A stretch of 64,000 nt of DNA from Marinobacterium nitratireducens (GCF_014645375.1 NZ_BMLT01000001.1:368835-432834), one strand, 5' to 3'; shown: positions 52,058 to 60,706, counted from the stretch's first letter. The notes: generated by a model from the letters alone, not told the origin. A program made the numbers and translations.

Positions 52058-53043
52058 AGTTCGCATCACTGAAAGAGGGCGGGCGCGACGGCCGTCTGGT
52101 ACTGGTCTCCCGCGATCTGACCCGCGCGGTCGACGCCAGCGACATCGCGCCGACGCTGCTGGCGGCGGTCGAGGCCTGGGAGGAGGTCGAGGCTGAGCTC
52201 GAACAGCGCTATCAGGCGCTCAATCGCGGGGAACTGGACAGTGCCTTTGCGTTCGCTCCGGAGCGGACGCTGGCACCGCTGCCGCGCACCTGGCAATGGC
52301 TGGACGGGTCGCTGTTTCTCAGTCATGGCGAGCGTATGCAGAAGGCCTTCAACCTGGATCCGATAGACGGCGCCGACCGCATTCCGCTGGCCTACCAGGG
52401 CGCGGGCGACGACTTCATCGGCCCGCGCGACCCGGTCGCGCTGCCCAGCGAGGCCGATGGCATCGACTTTGAAGGTGAGTTCGCCGTGATCGTCGACGAG
52501 GTGCCCCTCGGCTGCACGGCCGCAGCGGCGTTGGCGCACGTACGGCTGATCGTTCAGCTCAATGACGTCAGCCTGCGGGCGCTTGCGCCGAGGGAAATGG
52601 TTACCGGTTTCGGCTTCGTGCAGGCCAAGCCGTCGAGCGCCTTTGCACCGGTTGCGGTCACGCCGGACGAACTCGGCGACGCCTGGCGCGACGGGCGGGT
52701 GCAGCTGCCGCTGCAGGTGGAGTGGAACGGTGAGCGGTTCGGCAATCCGTTTGCCGGCGAGATGCACTTCGGTTTTCACCAACTGATTGAGCACTGTGCC
52801 CGGACCCGGCGCCTGAGCGCCGGCAGCCTGCTCGGTTCCGGCACCGTATCCAATGCGAATCCCGACGTCGGTGCGGCCTGCATCAGCGAGCGTCGTGCGG
52901 TCGAAATGATCGAATTCGGCGAGCCGCGCACGAGCTACATGCGTTTCGGCGATCGGGTCCGGATGGAGGTGCTTGGCCCTGACGGAGGTTCGATTTTCGG
53001 CGCAATCGATCAGCAGATCGTGCAGGCGGGAGGTACCTCATGA
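52054..53043 (+). CDS. Fumarylacetoacetate hydrolase family protein
   Basis: A 329-aa FAH-fold enzyme. The metal ligands are E140, E142 and D171 (GIDFEGEFAVI and VQLNDVSLR), followed by AKPSSAFAPVAV and SLLGSGTVSNANPD, the phosphate/substrate loop blocks of the family. FAH proteins hydrolyse C-C bonds of ring-fission acids or decarboxylate and hydrate them. The N-terminal 80 residues form the small lid domain. It is linked by 4-nt overlaps to the cupin gene before and the dehydrogenase gene after, so the three form one translational unit. It is a good candidate for a late step after ring cleavage. Confidence 0.9.
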   Translation: MKFASLKEGGRDGRLVLVSRDLTRAVDASDIAPTLLAAVEAWEEVEAELEQRYQALNRGELDSAFAFAPERTLAPLPRTWQWLDGSLFLSHGERMQKAFNLDPIDGADRIPLAYQGAGDDFIGPRDPVALPSEADGIDFEGEFAVIVDEVPLGCTAAAALAHVRLIVQLNDVSLRALAPREMVTGFGFVQAKPSSAFAPVAVTPDELGDAWRDGRVQLPLQVEWNGERFGNPFAGEMHFGFHQLIEHCARTRRLSAGSLLGSGTVSNANPDVGAACISERRAVEMIEFGEPRTSYMRFGDRVRMEVLGPDGGSIFGAIDQQIVQAGGTS

Positions 53044-53996
53044 GGGTTCTTGTGACCGGCGCCGGCGGCTTTCTCGGTCGCCAGCTGGTATCCCGGCTGC
53101 TCGGGAGGGGGACGCTGCGCAACCAGTCCATCGAACGGCTGTTGTTGCTGGACAGGCATTTCGAAGCAATACCCGGCGACCGGCGCTTACGGCTGTTCCC
53201 GGGTTCGATCACCGATCCGGCGCTGCTGCGCCGCGTGCTGGCCGATGGCGTCGATGTGGTTTTCCATCTGGCCTCGGTGCCCGGTGGCGCCGCCGAAGCC
53301 GATTATGAACAGGGCCGCGACGTCAACCTGCTCGCCAGCATCGAACTGCTGGAGCAGTTACGCAACCGCCAGCATCCGCCGGTGGTGGTGTTTGCCAGCA
53401 GCGTCGCCGTCTATGGCGGCAAGCTGGTGCCGCTGATGGACGAATCGGTACCACCGCGACCGGCGCTTTCCTATGGCAGCCATAAACGGATGATCGAATT
53501 GATGCTGGAGGATCTGACGCGTCGTGGCGAGATCGATGCCCGCTCGCTGCGCCTGCCCGGTATCGTGGCCCGGCCGCCGCAGCCCAACGGACTGCGGTCG
53601 GCATTCATGAGCGATCTGATGCATGCTTTCGCCGAAGGGCGCCGGTACCGTTGTCCGGTGTCGCCGCAGGCAACCGCCTGGTGGATGTCGGCGCAGTGCT
53701 GCGTCGACAACCTGCTGCATGCAGCCGAGCTGACGCCCGACACGGGGCGACGGGTCTGGCAGCTACCGGTACTGCACCTGAGCATCGCCCAGGTGGTGGA
53801 TGCGCTGGCCGAGGTGTTCGGCGATGAGTACCGGGCGCTGATTTCCTTCGAGCCCGATCCGGAGCTGGAAACGCTGTTCGGGCGTTTTCCGCCGCTGGAT
53901 ACGCCCGCCGCCAGTGCGCTTGGCTTTCGCCACGACGGCTCGGCCCGGGCGCTGATCAGACAGTCATTTGAACTGATGCCCGCGCTGGCATCCTGA
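53040..53996 (+). CDS. Extended SDR / NAD-dependent epimerase-dehydratase, DenD-like
   Basis: A 318-aa extended short-chain dehydrogenase. The coenzyme motif GAGGFLG is at 7-13, D58-like SITDP and VFHLASVPGG follow, and the active site has Ser at 120/121 (VFASSVAVYG), Y145 and K149 (SYGSHK). The arrangement resembles DenD (D-erythronate dehydrogenase) and other sugar-acid dehydrogenases as well as epimerases. It would oxidise a hydroxyl group of an acid intermediate. It overlaps the FAH gene by 4 nt and precedes the cyclase-family gene by 18 bp. The substrate is unclear. Confidence 0.85.
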   Translation: MRVLVTGAGGFLGRQLVSRLLGRGTLRNQSIERLLLLDRHFEAIPGDRRLRLFPGSITDPALLRRVLADGVDVVFHLASVPGGAAEADYEQGRDVNLLASIELLEQLRNRQHPPVVVFASSVAVYGGKLVPLMDESVPPRPALSYGSHKRMIELMLEDLTRRGEIDARSLRLPGIVARPPQPNGLRSAFMSDLMHAFAEGRRYRCPVSPQATAWWMSAQCCVDNLLHAAELTPDTGRRVWQLPVLHLSIAQVVDALAEVFGDEYRALISFEPDPELETLFGRFPPLDTPAASALGFRHDGSARALIRQSFELMPALAS

Positions 53997-54014
53997 CTCC
54001 AGGAGTTGACTCTC

Positions 54015-54806
54015 ATGCTTTCGACATCCTCACTCGAATTCATCGACCTGTCGGTAACCCTCGATAACAATCCCCACACCGACCCGCCGCCGCTGTTGCC
54101 GAAGATCGATTACATGGATCACCAGCAGGGCTGGCCGGAAATGGCTGCCATGTTCCCGGGGCTCGGGATCGATCAGATGCCGGGGCAGGAGGCCTGGGCC
54201 GCGGAACGCCTGCAGATCACCACCCACAGCGGCACCCACATGGATGCGCCCTGGCACTACGCCTCGACCACCGATGGCGGCAAGCCGGCGTTCGGTATCG
54301 ACGAGCTGCCGCTGGAATGGTGCCTCAAGCCCGGCGTAAAGCTGGACTTTCGTCAGCTGCCGGATGGTCACGTCGTGACGGCGGCCGAAGTCGAGGCGGA
54401 ATTGGCCCGCATCGGCCACGATCTCCAGCCGCTCGATATCGTGCTGGTCAACACCCGCGCCGGTGAACTCTTCGGACAACCCGGCTATCTGGAAGCCGGC
54501 ATCGGCATGGGACGCGAGGCGACGCTCTATCTGCTGGAGCGGGGCGTGCGGGTGGTTGGTACCGATGCCTGGAGCTGGGATGCGCCCTTCAAGTACACCC
54601 GCGAGCGTTTTGCCGAGAGTGGCGATGCATCACTTATCTGGGAGGGGCACAAGGCCGGGCGCGATATTGGCTACGGGCAGATGGAGAAGCTCGCCAATCT
54701 CGACCGGCTGCCGCCAAGCGGATTCCTGGTGTCCTGCTTCCCCTATAAAATCAGGCACGCATCGGCGGGTTTTGTACGTGCGGTGGCCATTTTCGAACAG
54801 TCGTGA
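54015..54806 (+). CDS. Cyclase-family hydrolase (kynurenine formamidase / isatin hydrolase fold)
   Basis: A 263-aa metal-dependent hydrolase. The family signature H-x-G-T-H-x-D-x-P-x-H is present as HSGTHMDAPWH at residues 71-81, giving three metal ligands. A later block, GREATLYLLERGVRVVGTDAWSWD, is also conserved. Members include kynurenine formamidase, isatin hydrolase and putative polyketide cyclases; they open amides, lactams or lactones. I chose the ATG at 54015 with AGGAG 9 bp upstream. It is co-directional between the dehydrogenase and sulfatase 2, 33 bp apart. It may hydrolyse a lactone-like product of the pathway. Confidence 0.88.
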   Translation: MLSTSSLEFIDLSVTLDNNPHTDPPPLLPKIDYMDHQQGWPEMAAMFPGLGIDQMPGQEAWAAERLQITTHSGTHMDAPWHYASTTDGGKPAFGIDELPLEWCLKPGVKLDFRQLPDGHVVTAAEVEAELARIGHDLQPLDIVLVNTRAGELFGQPGYLEAGIGMGREATLYLLERGVRVVGTDAWSWDAPFKYTRERFAESGDASLIWEGHKAGRDIGYGQMEKLANLDRLPPSGFLVSCFPYKIRHASAGFVRAVAIFEQS

Positions 54807-54839
54807 GAAACGGACGACCGGACCTTGAGAACAAATACA

Positions 54840-56510
54840 ATGAAAAGAAAAACCTTACCCTGGCTGCTGTGCGGTCTCGCAGCGCTCGGCTCCGGGCCGC
54901 TGCAGGCCGAAGCCGCCGAGCGTCCCAACATATTGCTGATCATGGCGGACGACCTGGGCTATTCGGATCTCGGCAGCTTCGGCGGCGAGATCGAGACCCC
55001 GGTGTTGGACGGTCTTGCCGCCGGAGGCCTGCAGCTAACCCAGATGTATGCCGCTCCGTCCTGTTCGCCCACACGTGCGATGCTGATGTCTGGAACCGAC
55101 AACCATCTTGCGGGGCTGGGTGCCATGGCCGAAGCGTTGCCGCACATGCCCTTTTTGCAGGGTAAACCGGGATACGAGGGTTTCCTGAACGAGCAATCGT
55201 TCTCGATTGCCGAATTGCTGCGCGATGCCGGTTACCGCACCAGCATGGTGGGCAAGTGGCATCTTGGGCTGGAGTCCGACCAGGGCCCCGCAGCACGGGG
55301 CTTCGAGCAGTCGTTTGCGTTGCTCGAAGCCGGTGGCGTGCACTTCAAGCCGTCGACCGAGGAGCCGACGCGACTGGACCGGATATCATACCGCGAAGAC
55401 GGAAAACCGGTGACGCTGCCGGATGATTTCTACTCGACGGACTTCTACACCGATAAACTGATCACCTATCTGCAAGAGGGAGAGGGCAGCGACAAGCCGT
55501 TTTTCGCCTATGCGGCCTACACCGCTCCGCATTGGCCGCTGCAGGCACCGGACGCCTATATCGACAAGTATCGCGGGCATTACGACGAAGGTTACGACAG
55601 CGTACGCAGCGCCCGTATCGAGCGGATGAAGTCGCTGGGTCTGATTCCCGAGGGCTTCGCGTCCGCGCAACCGCTGCCGGCAAATCCGAAACTGCCGGGC
55701 TGGGATCAGCTGAGTCCGGAACAGAAGCGGTACGAGGCGCGCAGGATGGAAATCTACGCCGCCATGGTCGACAACCTCGACGACAATATCGGACGTCTGC
55801 TCGATTACCTGCGCGAGAGCGGGCAGTACGAGAATACGCTGATTGTCTTCCTGTCCGACAATGGCGCCGCGGCCGACGATCATGCCCATTTCTATCCGGC
55901 GGGGAAGAATACCGACAACAGTCCGGAAAACATGGGACGCCGCGGTTCGCAGATCGATTACGGCCTGCGCTGGGCCGAGGTGAGCGCGGCGCCGTTCCGG
56001 CTTTTCAAGATCACCACCGCGGAAGGCGGCATCAGCGTGCCGGCCATCGTCAAGCTACCGGCAGCGATGTCCCGCACGGGGCTCGTGCGCAACACCGCAC
56101 GGGTGGATGACCTCGCACCCACCTTTCTGGAGCTGGCGGGAGCTCCCGACCCCGGCGCAAGCTACCGCGGGCAGCCGAAGCACCCCATTACCGGCCAGTC
56201 GATGCTGCCGCTGCTGAGTGGAAACGGGCCGGAGGTCGCTGAGACGCCGGTGCTGGCGGGCGAGCTGTTCGGCAACATCTACTACCGCGAAGGCGATCTC
56301 AAGCTGCTGGGACTACGACCCTGGGGCGACTTCGGTCCCTCGAGAAAGCCGGTCCAGTGGCAGCTTTTCGACCTCAGCAAGGACCGGGGTGAGCGCTACG
56401 ATCTGGCCGCCAGCGAGCCCGAGACGGTCGAGCGCCTGAAGGCCGCCTGGCATGAATACGCCGACCGTGTCGGTGTGGTGCGACCGCCTGAGAAAAGCCC
56501 CGAGTCCTGA
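54840..56510 (+). CDS. Exported arylsulfatase-type sulfatase (copy 2)
   Basis: A 556-aa S1-family sulfatase with a signal peptide (LPWLLCGLAALGSGPLQAEA). The Asp pair is in NILLIMADDLGYSDLGSFGG, the formylglycine precursor is C75 in PSCSPTRAMLMSG, then SMVGKWHLG, TAPHWPLQAP and VFLSDNGAA as in copy 1. The two are paralogues with the same domain order but diverge in the middle section and C-terminus, so they may act on different esters. An N-terminal start at 54840 gives a normal leader. It is the last large gene of the plus-strand operon, followed by the Rieske scar and a hairpin. Confidence 0.92.
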   Translation: MKRKTLPWLLCGLAALGSGPLQAEAAERPNILLIMADDLGYSDLGSFGGEIETPVLDGLAAGGLQLTQMYAAPSCSPTRAMLMSGTDNHLAGLGAMAEALPHMPFLQGKPGYEGFLNEQSFSIAELLRDAGYRTSMVGKWHLGLESDQGPAARGFEQSFALLEAGGVHFKPSTEEPTRLDRISYREDGKPVTLPDDFYSTDFYTDKLITYLQEGEGSDKPFFAYAAYTAPHWPLQAPDAYIDKYRGHYDEGYDSVRSARIERMKSLGLIPEGFASAQPLPANPKLPGWDQLSPEQKRYEARRMEIYAAMVDNLDDNIGRLLDYLRESGQYENTLIVFLSDNGAAADDHAHFYPAGKNTDNSPENMGRRGSQIDYGLRWAEVSAAPFRLFKITTAEGGISVPAIVKLPAAMSRTGLVRNTARVDDLAPTFLELAGAPDPGASYRGQPKHPITGQSMLPLLSGNGPEVAETPVLAGELFGNIYYREGDLKLLGLRPWGDFGPSRKPVQWQLFDLSKDRGERYDLAASEPETVERLKAAWHEYADRVGVVRPPEKSPES

Positions 56511-56589
56511 TCCCTTATCCCCGGTTCGGCCGCGCCGACGGCGTGGCCTTTGAGCTGATGTTCGACCCAAAATAAAAAGGAAAAACCGA

Positions 56590-56874
56590 ATGGCCTTTCT
56601 GAGAAATACCTGGTACGTCGCCGCCTGGGGAAGTGAAATCGAGGTGCAACAGCTTTTCAGCCGGACGCTGTTGAACGAACGAATATTGTTTTTCCGCGAT
56701 ACGGTGGGGCGTATACAGGCTATAAAGGATCGTTGCCCGCACCGGTTCGCGCCTCTGTCCTTGGGCAGGCACTGCGGCGACGCCGCTGCAGTGCGCGCCC
56801 GGCGGCTGCTCGACAAGCTGATTGCCACCGAGCAGGCGACCGGTGAGAGGCCGCATTCAGGTGCAACGGCCTGA
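56590..56874 (+). pseudogene. VanA-like Rieske oxygenase with large internal deletion
   Basis: The N-terminus of a VanA-type oxygenase (MAFLRNTWYVAAWGSEIE, then IQAIKDRCPHRFAPLSLG with the first Rieske Cys and His) is fused after RHCGD directly to the C-terminal tail of such a protein (AAAVRARRLLDKLIATEQ). The second Rieske pair and the entire catalytic iron domain, about 250 residues, are missing. The frame is preserved, giving a 94-aa product that cannot hold the cluster. The SDR remnant at 51279 has the same kind of scar. AAGGAAA precedes the ATG. Confidence 0.82.
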
Positions 56875-56910
56875 TAGCGACTTCATACTAACGCGCGCCT
56901 TTGCGCCTGG

Positions 56911-56935
56911 TCGGTATTGCCTCCGGCAATACCGA
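56911..56935 (+). terminator. Perfect hairpin ending the plus-strand cluster
   Basis: TCGGTATTGCC pairs perfectly with GGCAATACCGA around TCC, 36 bp after the Rieske scar. A short pyrimidine run (TCTTCCC) follows. It is the likely end of the operon. Confidence 0.6.
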
Positions 56936-57108
56936 TCTTCCCGCGTGACGGACTGCCGCCATCCATGTCGGTTGTTACCTTCAGCCCCCCGCATGCGTTT
57001 CACGTTAATTTACGACGAGCCATAAAAAAGGTTCTTCGCGGATTAGTGGGAAAGTTAAGTCTGAGTTAGCGACCTGCTTGTCATCATTTGAAATTAAATC
57101 ACCTTAGA

Positions 57109-57176
57109 GGCACCGTCATTCCCGCGGCACCGTCATTCCCGCGGCACCGTCATTCCCGAGGCACCGTCATTCCCGC
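57109..57176 (+). repeat. Four tandem copies of a 17-bp unit
   Basis: GGCACCGTCATTCCCGC occurs four times head to tail; the third copy ends in A. Each unit carries the outer end of the small dispersed repeat that begins in the fourth copy (57164-57235), so the array is a multiplication of that end. Confidence 0.9.
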
Positions 57177-57235
57177 GAATGCGGGAATCCATAAACGCCG
57201 GAAACTGCTGGATCCCCGTTGCGCGGGAATGACGG
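57164..57235 (+). repeat. Small palindromic dispersed repeat (MITE/REP-like)
   Basis: CCGTCATTCCCGC at 57164-57176 is the inverted match of GCGGGAATGACGG at 57223-57235. Inside, ATTCCCGC-GAAT-GCGGGAAT forms a tight hairpin. Repeats with GTCATTCCCGC ends are common between genes in many beta- and gammaproteobacteria. There is no coding capacity. Confidence 0.7.
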
Positions 57236-57274
57236 CAAGAAAAAAGCTCCCGGTAGCCTGAGGCTACCGGGAGC
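57236..57274 (-). terminator. Rho-independent terminator of the dioxygenase/hydrolase pair
   Basis: GCTCCCGGTAGCC (57246-57258) pairs perfectly with GGCTACCGGGAGC (57262-57274) around a 3-nt loop. Read on the minus strand it is followed by TTTTTTCTTG. It lies 35 bp after the dioxygenase stop. Confidence 0.88.
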
Positions 57275-57309
57275 TTGCAGTGGCCCGTTGCCGGGCCCCT
57301 GTATTCAGA

Positions 57310-58248
57310 TCAGGACTTGGGCGGCGGGCCGCCGGGCGCCCATTTTTCGCGGTATTCGAACAGGAAGTACTGCGACTTGTCTGCACTCATCGGTGCCTCG
57401 CGCGCGCTCCAGCGGTCATCGTGCAGGTCCATGTCGGCGTCGTACTCGACGTTGCAGCCCATCGGGCTCTTGAAGTACCAGAACCAGTTGGAGCCGAACT
57501 GGTGTCGTCCCGGACCCCAGAAGGACTCGTAGCCTTTTTCCAGAAAGCGGGTGCCGGCGATCATCACGTCGGTCGGGCCGCCCATATGGAAAGTGAAGTG
57601 CTCGATACCCTTCATGAAGGGAGGCGTCTGGATAAAGAACAGGGTGTGGTGATCCAGGGTGCCGGCCGGGCGCAGGAACGGACCCACGCCGGTAAAACGG
57701 TCGGTGCAGACAAAACCCAAACGGGCGTAAAAGGCCTCCGCCTTGGCGGCGTCCGGCACGAAGTAAACCACGTGCGACAGGCTGCGCGGCAGGGCCGGCA
57801 TCTCGTCGCTGGCGCCCAGCTCATTGACGGGACGGTTGGGTACTTCGCTACCCGGGGCGTTGATCGCCTCGGCAGGCATGTCCAGTGTGCGGCGGGTCGT
57901 CAGCTGGAAGCCAAGCGCGAATCCCATGTCGTCGACGGTGCGCAGTACGCCGTCTTCGCCGCGGATGACGTTGCGGTCCTTCGCAAGTTCCGCCTCGATG
58001 GCTTCCAGCGCAGCCTCGTCCGCGACGCCGTAGACCGTCTCGCGGAGCGAGTTGGCGGTATCCATGGCCGGCGGCAGTCCGGGGTGCTCGCGGTGCCGGA
58101 TCAGCACGCCGGTGCCGTCAAGCGCCTGGAGATAGCCGCCGTTTTCGTCGACATCAACCGGCTTCAGGCCGTAATCCGTCAGGTACTGTACGCACGCCGC
58201 GACGTCGTCGACGCCGAAAACCAGGTAATCCGGTCCTATGATATTCAT
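57310..58248 (-). CDS. Extradiol-type ring-cleavage dioxygenase (VOC superfamily)
   Basis: A 312-aa protein made of two vicinal-oxygen-chelate modules, like 2,3-dihydroxybiphenyl 1,2-dioxygenase and catechol 2,3-dioxygenase. The probable iron ligands in the C-terminal module are H159 (SLSHVVYFV), H217 (GIEHFTFHM) and E268 (GCNVEYDAD), the expected His-His-Glu facial triad. The N-terminal module (YLVFGVDDVAACVQYLTDYG) lacks these, as usual. It would cleave a catecholic ring between or beside the hydroxyls. It shares a transcript with the C-C hydrolase-like gene upstream (20 bp) and ends at a strong terminator. The tail after residue 285 is rich in Pro and Lys. Confidence 0.88.
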   Translation of the reverse strand: MNIIGPDYLVFGVDDVAACVQYLTDYGLKPVDVDENGGYLQALDGTGVLIRHREHPGLPPAMDTANSLRETVYGVADEAALEAIEAELAKDRNVIRGEDGVLRTVDDMGFALGFQLTTRRTLDMPAEAINAPGSEVPNRPVNELGASDEMPALPRSLSHVVYFVPDAAKAEAFYARLGFVCTDRFTGVGPFLRPAGTLDHHTLFFIQTPPFMKGIEHFTFHMGGPTDVMIAGTRFLEKGYESFWGPGRHQFGSNWFWYFKSPMGCNVEYDADMDLHDDRWSAREAPMSADKSQYFLFEYREKWAPGGPPPKS

Positions 58249-58268
58249 TCGGTTCTCCTGCTATCGCT

Positions 58269-59426
58269 TCAGGCTACGTGGCCGCCGAGGGTTTCGGCGA
58301 CCCAGTCGGCAATGTACTGGCCGGCATTGATGGAGTTGTCAAAACTGGAATGCTGCACGCCGCCTTCGCGCTCGGTGAAGACCTTGAGCTCGCGCTTCGG
58401 GCTGTTGACCAGTTGTTCATAGGTTCGGTGCGCCCACTTCAGCGGGATCTGGGAGTCCTGTTCCCCGTGGGTGACCAGGAAGGGCACCTTGATGCGCTCG
58501 ACGACGCCGTCGAGGTGGACGTTTTCGGCAATCTGCATGAATTCGTCGATATCCTTGCCGCCCCATACCCAGCGCACGTGCTCCCAGTAGTGCGGTACCG
58601 GGAAGCTGCCTTCGCGCTCCAGCCGGCGTTTCTGCACATCGCGCCAGTCGTGGTTGGCGCCCCAGACAACGCCGCAGGCAAAGCGCGGCTCGAAGGCCAC
58701 TGCGCGCGGACAGTAGTAACCGCCGAGGGACACGCCCTCGCAGCCGATCCGCTTCGGGTCGACGTCGTTGCGGGTTTCCAGGTAGTCCACGACGACACTG
58801 GCCCAGTGTTCAGCGTCGTAGCGTGCCTTGAGATCGTGCAGGCGCAGCGCTTCGCCGGTGCCGGGCTGGTCGATGATCAGCGAGGAGACGCCGCGCCTGG
58901 CGAGCCAGGCCGGCAGGCCGACGCGGTATTTCATCTCCTTGGTGGAATCCAGGCCGTTGAGCTGAACCAGAACCGGCGCCGGACCTTCGACACCTGCGGC
59001 GCGGACGAACAGGCCTGAAATCACTTTGCCTTCGTAGGGAATCTCGACGCGTTCGCAGTTTTCCCGCGACAGGTCGATACCCCGTGCAAAGACTTCGAGG
59101 AAGCGCTGATAAAGTTCCAGACGACCGGGGGCATTATGGCCCTGCAGACGTTCACAGGTGATCAGGTAAGTGGCCGCGCGGTTGTATTTCTCACCGGCGG
59201 AGAGCAGGCGTCCGCGTGCTTCGTCTTCGCGGGCCAGTTCGCAGAGCTTGTCGGCCATTTTCGACCAGGTTTCGCGAAAGGCCTGGGTGCCGGCAGCATC
59301 GGGCTGCTTGGCCGCTTCCTTGAGCGGTTCGCACATTTCCTGGATTTCGCCAATCCGGGCGCCCATCTCGATGGCCAGGTTGACCGAGAGGTCCCAGACA
59401 TAGTTGGTGGGGAAGTATCGAAACAT
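58269..59426 (-). CDS. Alpha/beta hydrolase of the dihydroxypseudooxynicotine-hydrolase type
   Basis: A 385-aa serine hydrolase with an N-terminal helical domain of about 125 residues followed by the catalytic alpha/beta domain. The nucleophile is S233 (EGVSLGGYY), the acid D324 (HGEQDSQIP) and the base H359 (GGVQHSSFDN). This architecture is seen in 2,6-dihydroxypseudooxynicotine hydrolase and FrsA-like proteins, which cleave C-C bonds next to a ketone. Coupled with the VOC dioxygenase downstream it suggests ring opening followed by C-C cleavage, or side-chain removal before ring opening. It is the first gene of the pair. About 330 bp of non-coding DNA precede it. Confidence 0.87.
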   Translation of the reverse strand: MFRYFPTNYVWDLSVNLAIEMGARIGEIQEMCEPLKEAAKQPDAAGTQAFRETWSKMADKLCELAREDEARGRLLSAGEKYNRAATYLITCERLQGHNAPGRLELYQRFLEVFARGIDLSRENCERVEIPYEGKVISGLFVRAAGVEGPAPVLVQLNGLDSTKEMKYRVGLPAWLARRGVSSLIIDQPGTGEALRLHDLKARYDAEHWASVVVDYLETRNDVDPKRIGCEGVSLGGYYCPRAVAFEPRFACGVVWGANHDWRDVQKRRLEREGSFPVPHYWEHVRWVWGGKDIDEFMQIAENVHLDGVVERIKVPFLVTHGEQDSQIPLKWAHRTYEQLVNSPKRELKVFTEREGGVQHSSFDNSINAGQYIADWVAETLGGHVA

Positions 59427-59756
59427 CGTATTTATTTTTCCTTGAGCGAATTCAGTGAGTTTGCTGCAGAGATACCGTTCGCGACCAAGCCCGTGGTGTA
59501 AGCCGGAAGGGGGCGACGACGGGCTTGCAGAACGGCTCTGCGCCAGCCCCCGATTTGCAGGCTAAAGGCGCCAGGAACCACGGTCGCATGCGGTATGGGA
59601 TTTAACAAATCGATAGTTAAGATGTTTGCCATCGCGCAGCGCGATGCATGCTGTGGTTTACCGGGCCGGCAAGTGACAGAGAGGGCAGCGCTCGGCGATG
59701 ACGGGCGGGGTCACAGGATGGGGGCCAGTACCCAGGCGGCTGGCGTGTGGTGAATA
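59427..59756. other. Intergenic region upstream of the hydrolase gene
   Basis: No gene is supported here. The part near 59427-59640 should contain the promoter of the minus-strand hydrolase/dioxygenase pair; TTTAACAAATCGATAGTTAA at 59601-59620 is AT-rich and partly palindromic. The rest is GC-rich sequence leading to the end of the LysR gene. Confidence 0.4.
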
Positions 59757-60692
59757 TCAGGCCGTGGGGTGGAGTTTCATTGGGTCGCCGACCTTGTGCA
59801 CGAGCTCGGTCAGCTTTGCGCGTAGCCACAGCAGCATCGGATCGCCGTCGAGGCTGCGGTGCCAGGTCATGAATTCCCGCATGGCCGGCAGTTCCACCGG
59901 CGCCGGCAACAACCGCAGCGGCAATGCCTTCGCCGCCAAAACGGCCAGTCGGCTGTGCATGGTGGCGATGCGTTCGGTGCCGAGCACGAGCTGCGGCAAC
60001 GTATTGAAATCATGGGTGACGACCTCGACGCGACGCTGGCAACCGTACTGGCTCATGAACCACTCTTCGATGCTGGCGGTGCGGTTGCGACCGAAGCCGA
60101 CGGACACGTGCCCCATCTCCAGGTACTGTTCGAGCGTAATGCTGTCGCCTACCGCCGTGTTGCCACTCCAGACGACACAGACGTGATGTTCCTCGAACAG
60201 CAGGGCGCTGGGGTGGCCCTTGGGCACATAGCGCTCGGGCGCAATCAGCAGGTCGACTTCACCGCGCATCAGCATCTCGGTGGACTCTTCCCCGGGGCTC
60301 AGCAATTCGAAGGTGATGCCGGGGGCTTCCCTGTTTATGGTTCGGATGGCCTCGGCGAACAGTACGCTGATCAGGTAGTCCGACGCCATGATGCGGAAAT
60401 GACGCTTGCTGGTGGACGGGTCCTGCGTGGGCTTGGCCGTAATCGAGGTCTGAATCTTCAGCAGCACTTCCCGTACCGGCAGCTGCAGTTCCTTGGCCAG
60501 GGGAGTCAGCGACATTTTGCGTCCTACCTGGACCAGCAGGTCATCTTCGAAGTATTCGCGCAGCCGCCCGAGCACGCCGCTGGTGGCGGACTGGGTCATG
60601 TTCAGCCGGCCGGCGGCACGGGTGATATGCTGCTCTTCGAGCAGGATATCCAGTGCTACCAGGAGGTTGAGATCGAGGTGATTGAAACGCAT
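59757..60692 (-). CDS. LysR-family regulator
   Basis: A 311-aa LysR-type regulator, close to the NodD/LeuO-like group. The helix-turn-helix is at residues about 3-62 (LDLNLLVALDILLEEQHITR, AAGRLNMTQSATSGVLGRLR), and the periplasmic-binding-like effector domain follows (FRIMASDYLISVLFAEAIRT to the C-terminus). I chose the ATG at 60692 because MRFNHLDLNLL is the usual start; the longer frame adds unconserved residues. It is divergent from the second flavin monooxygenase gene; a palindrome at 60707-60729 lies in the gap. It probably activates that gene and perhaps the hydrolase/dioxygenase pair in response to a pathway intermediate. Confidence 0.9.
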   Translation of the reverse strand: MRFNHLDLNLLVALDILLEEQHITRAAGRLNMTQSATSGVLGRLREYFEDDLLVQVGRKMSLTPLAKELQLPVREVLLKIQTSITAKPTQDPSTSKRHFRIMASDYLISVLFAEAIRTINREAPGITFELLSPGEESTEMLMRGEVDLLIAPERYVPKGHPSALLFEEHHVCVVWSGNTAVGDSITLEQYLEMGHVSVGFGRNRTASIEEWFMSQYGCQRRVEVVTHDFNTLPQLVLGTERIATMHSRLAVLAAKALPLRLLPAPVELPAMREFMTWHRSLDGDPMLLWLRAKLTELVHKVGDPMKLHPTA

Positions 60693-60706
60693 TTTTTTAT
60701 CCGTTT

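Noticed and set aside
57109-57176. Four regularly spaced repeats considered as a CRISPR array
   Set aside because: The 17-bp units are directly adjacent with no spacers, and no cas genes are present.
57280-58422. A 380-codon plus-strand frame opposite the dioxygenase and hydrolase genes
   Set aside because: It spans two real minus-strand genes and their gap, with no recognisable domain.
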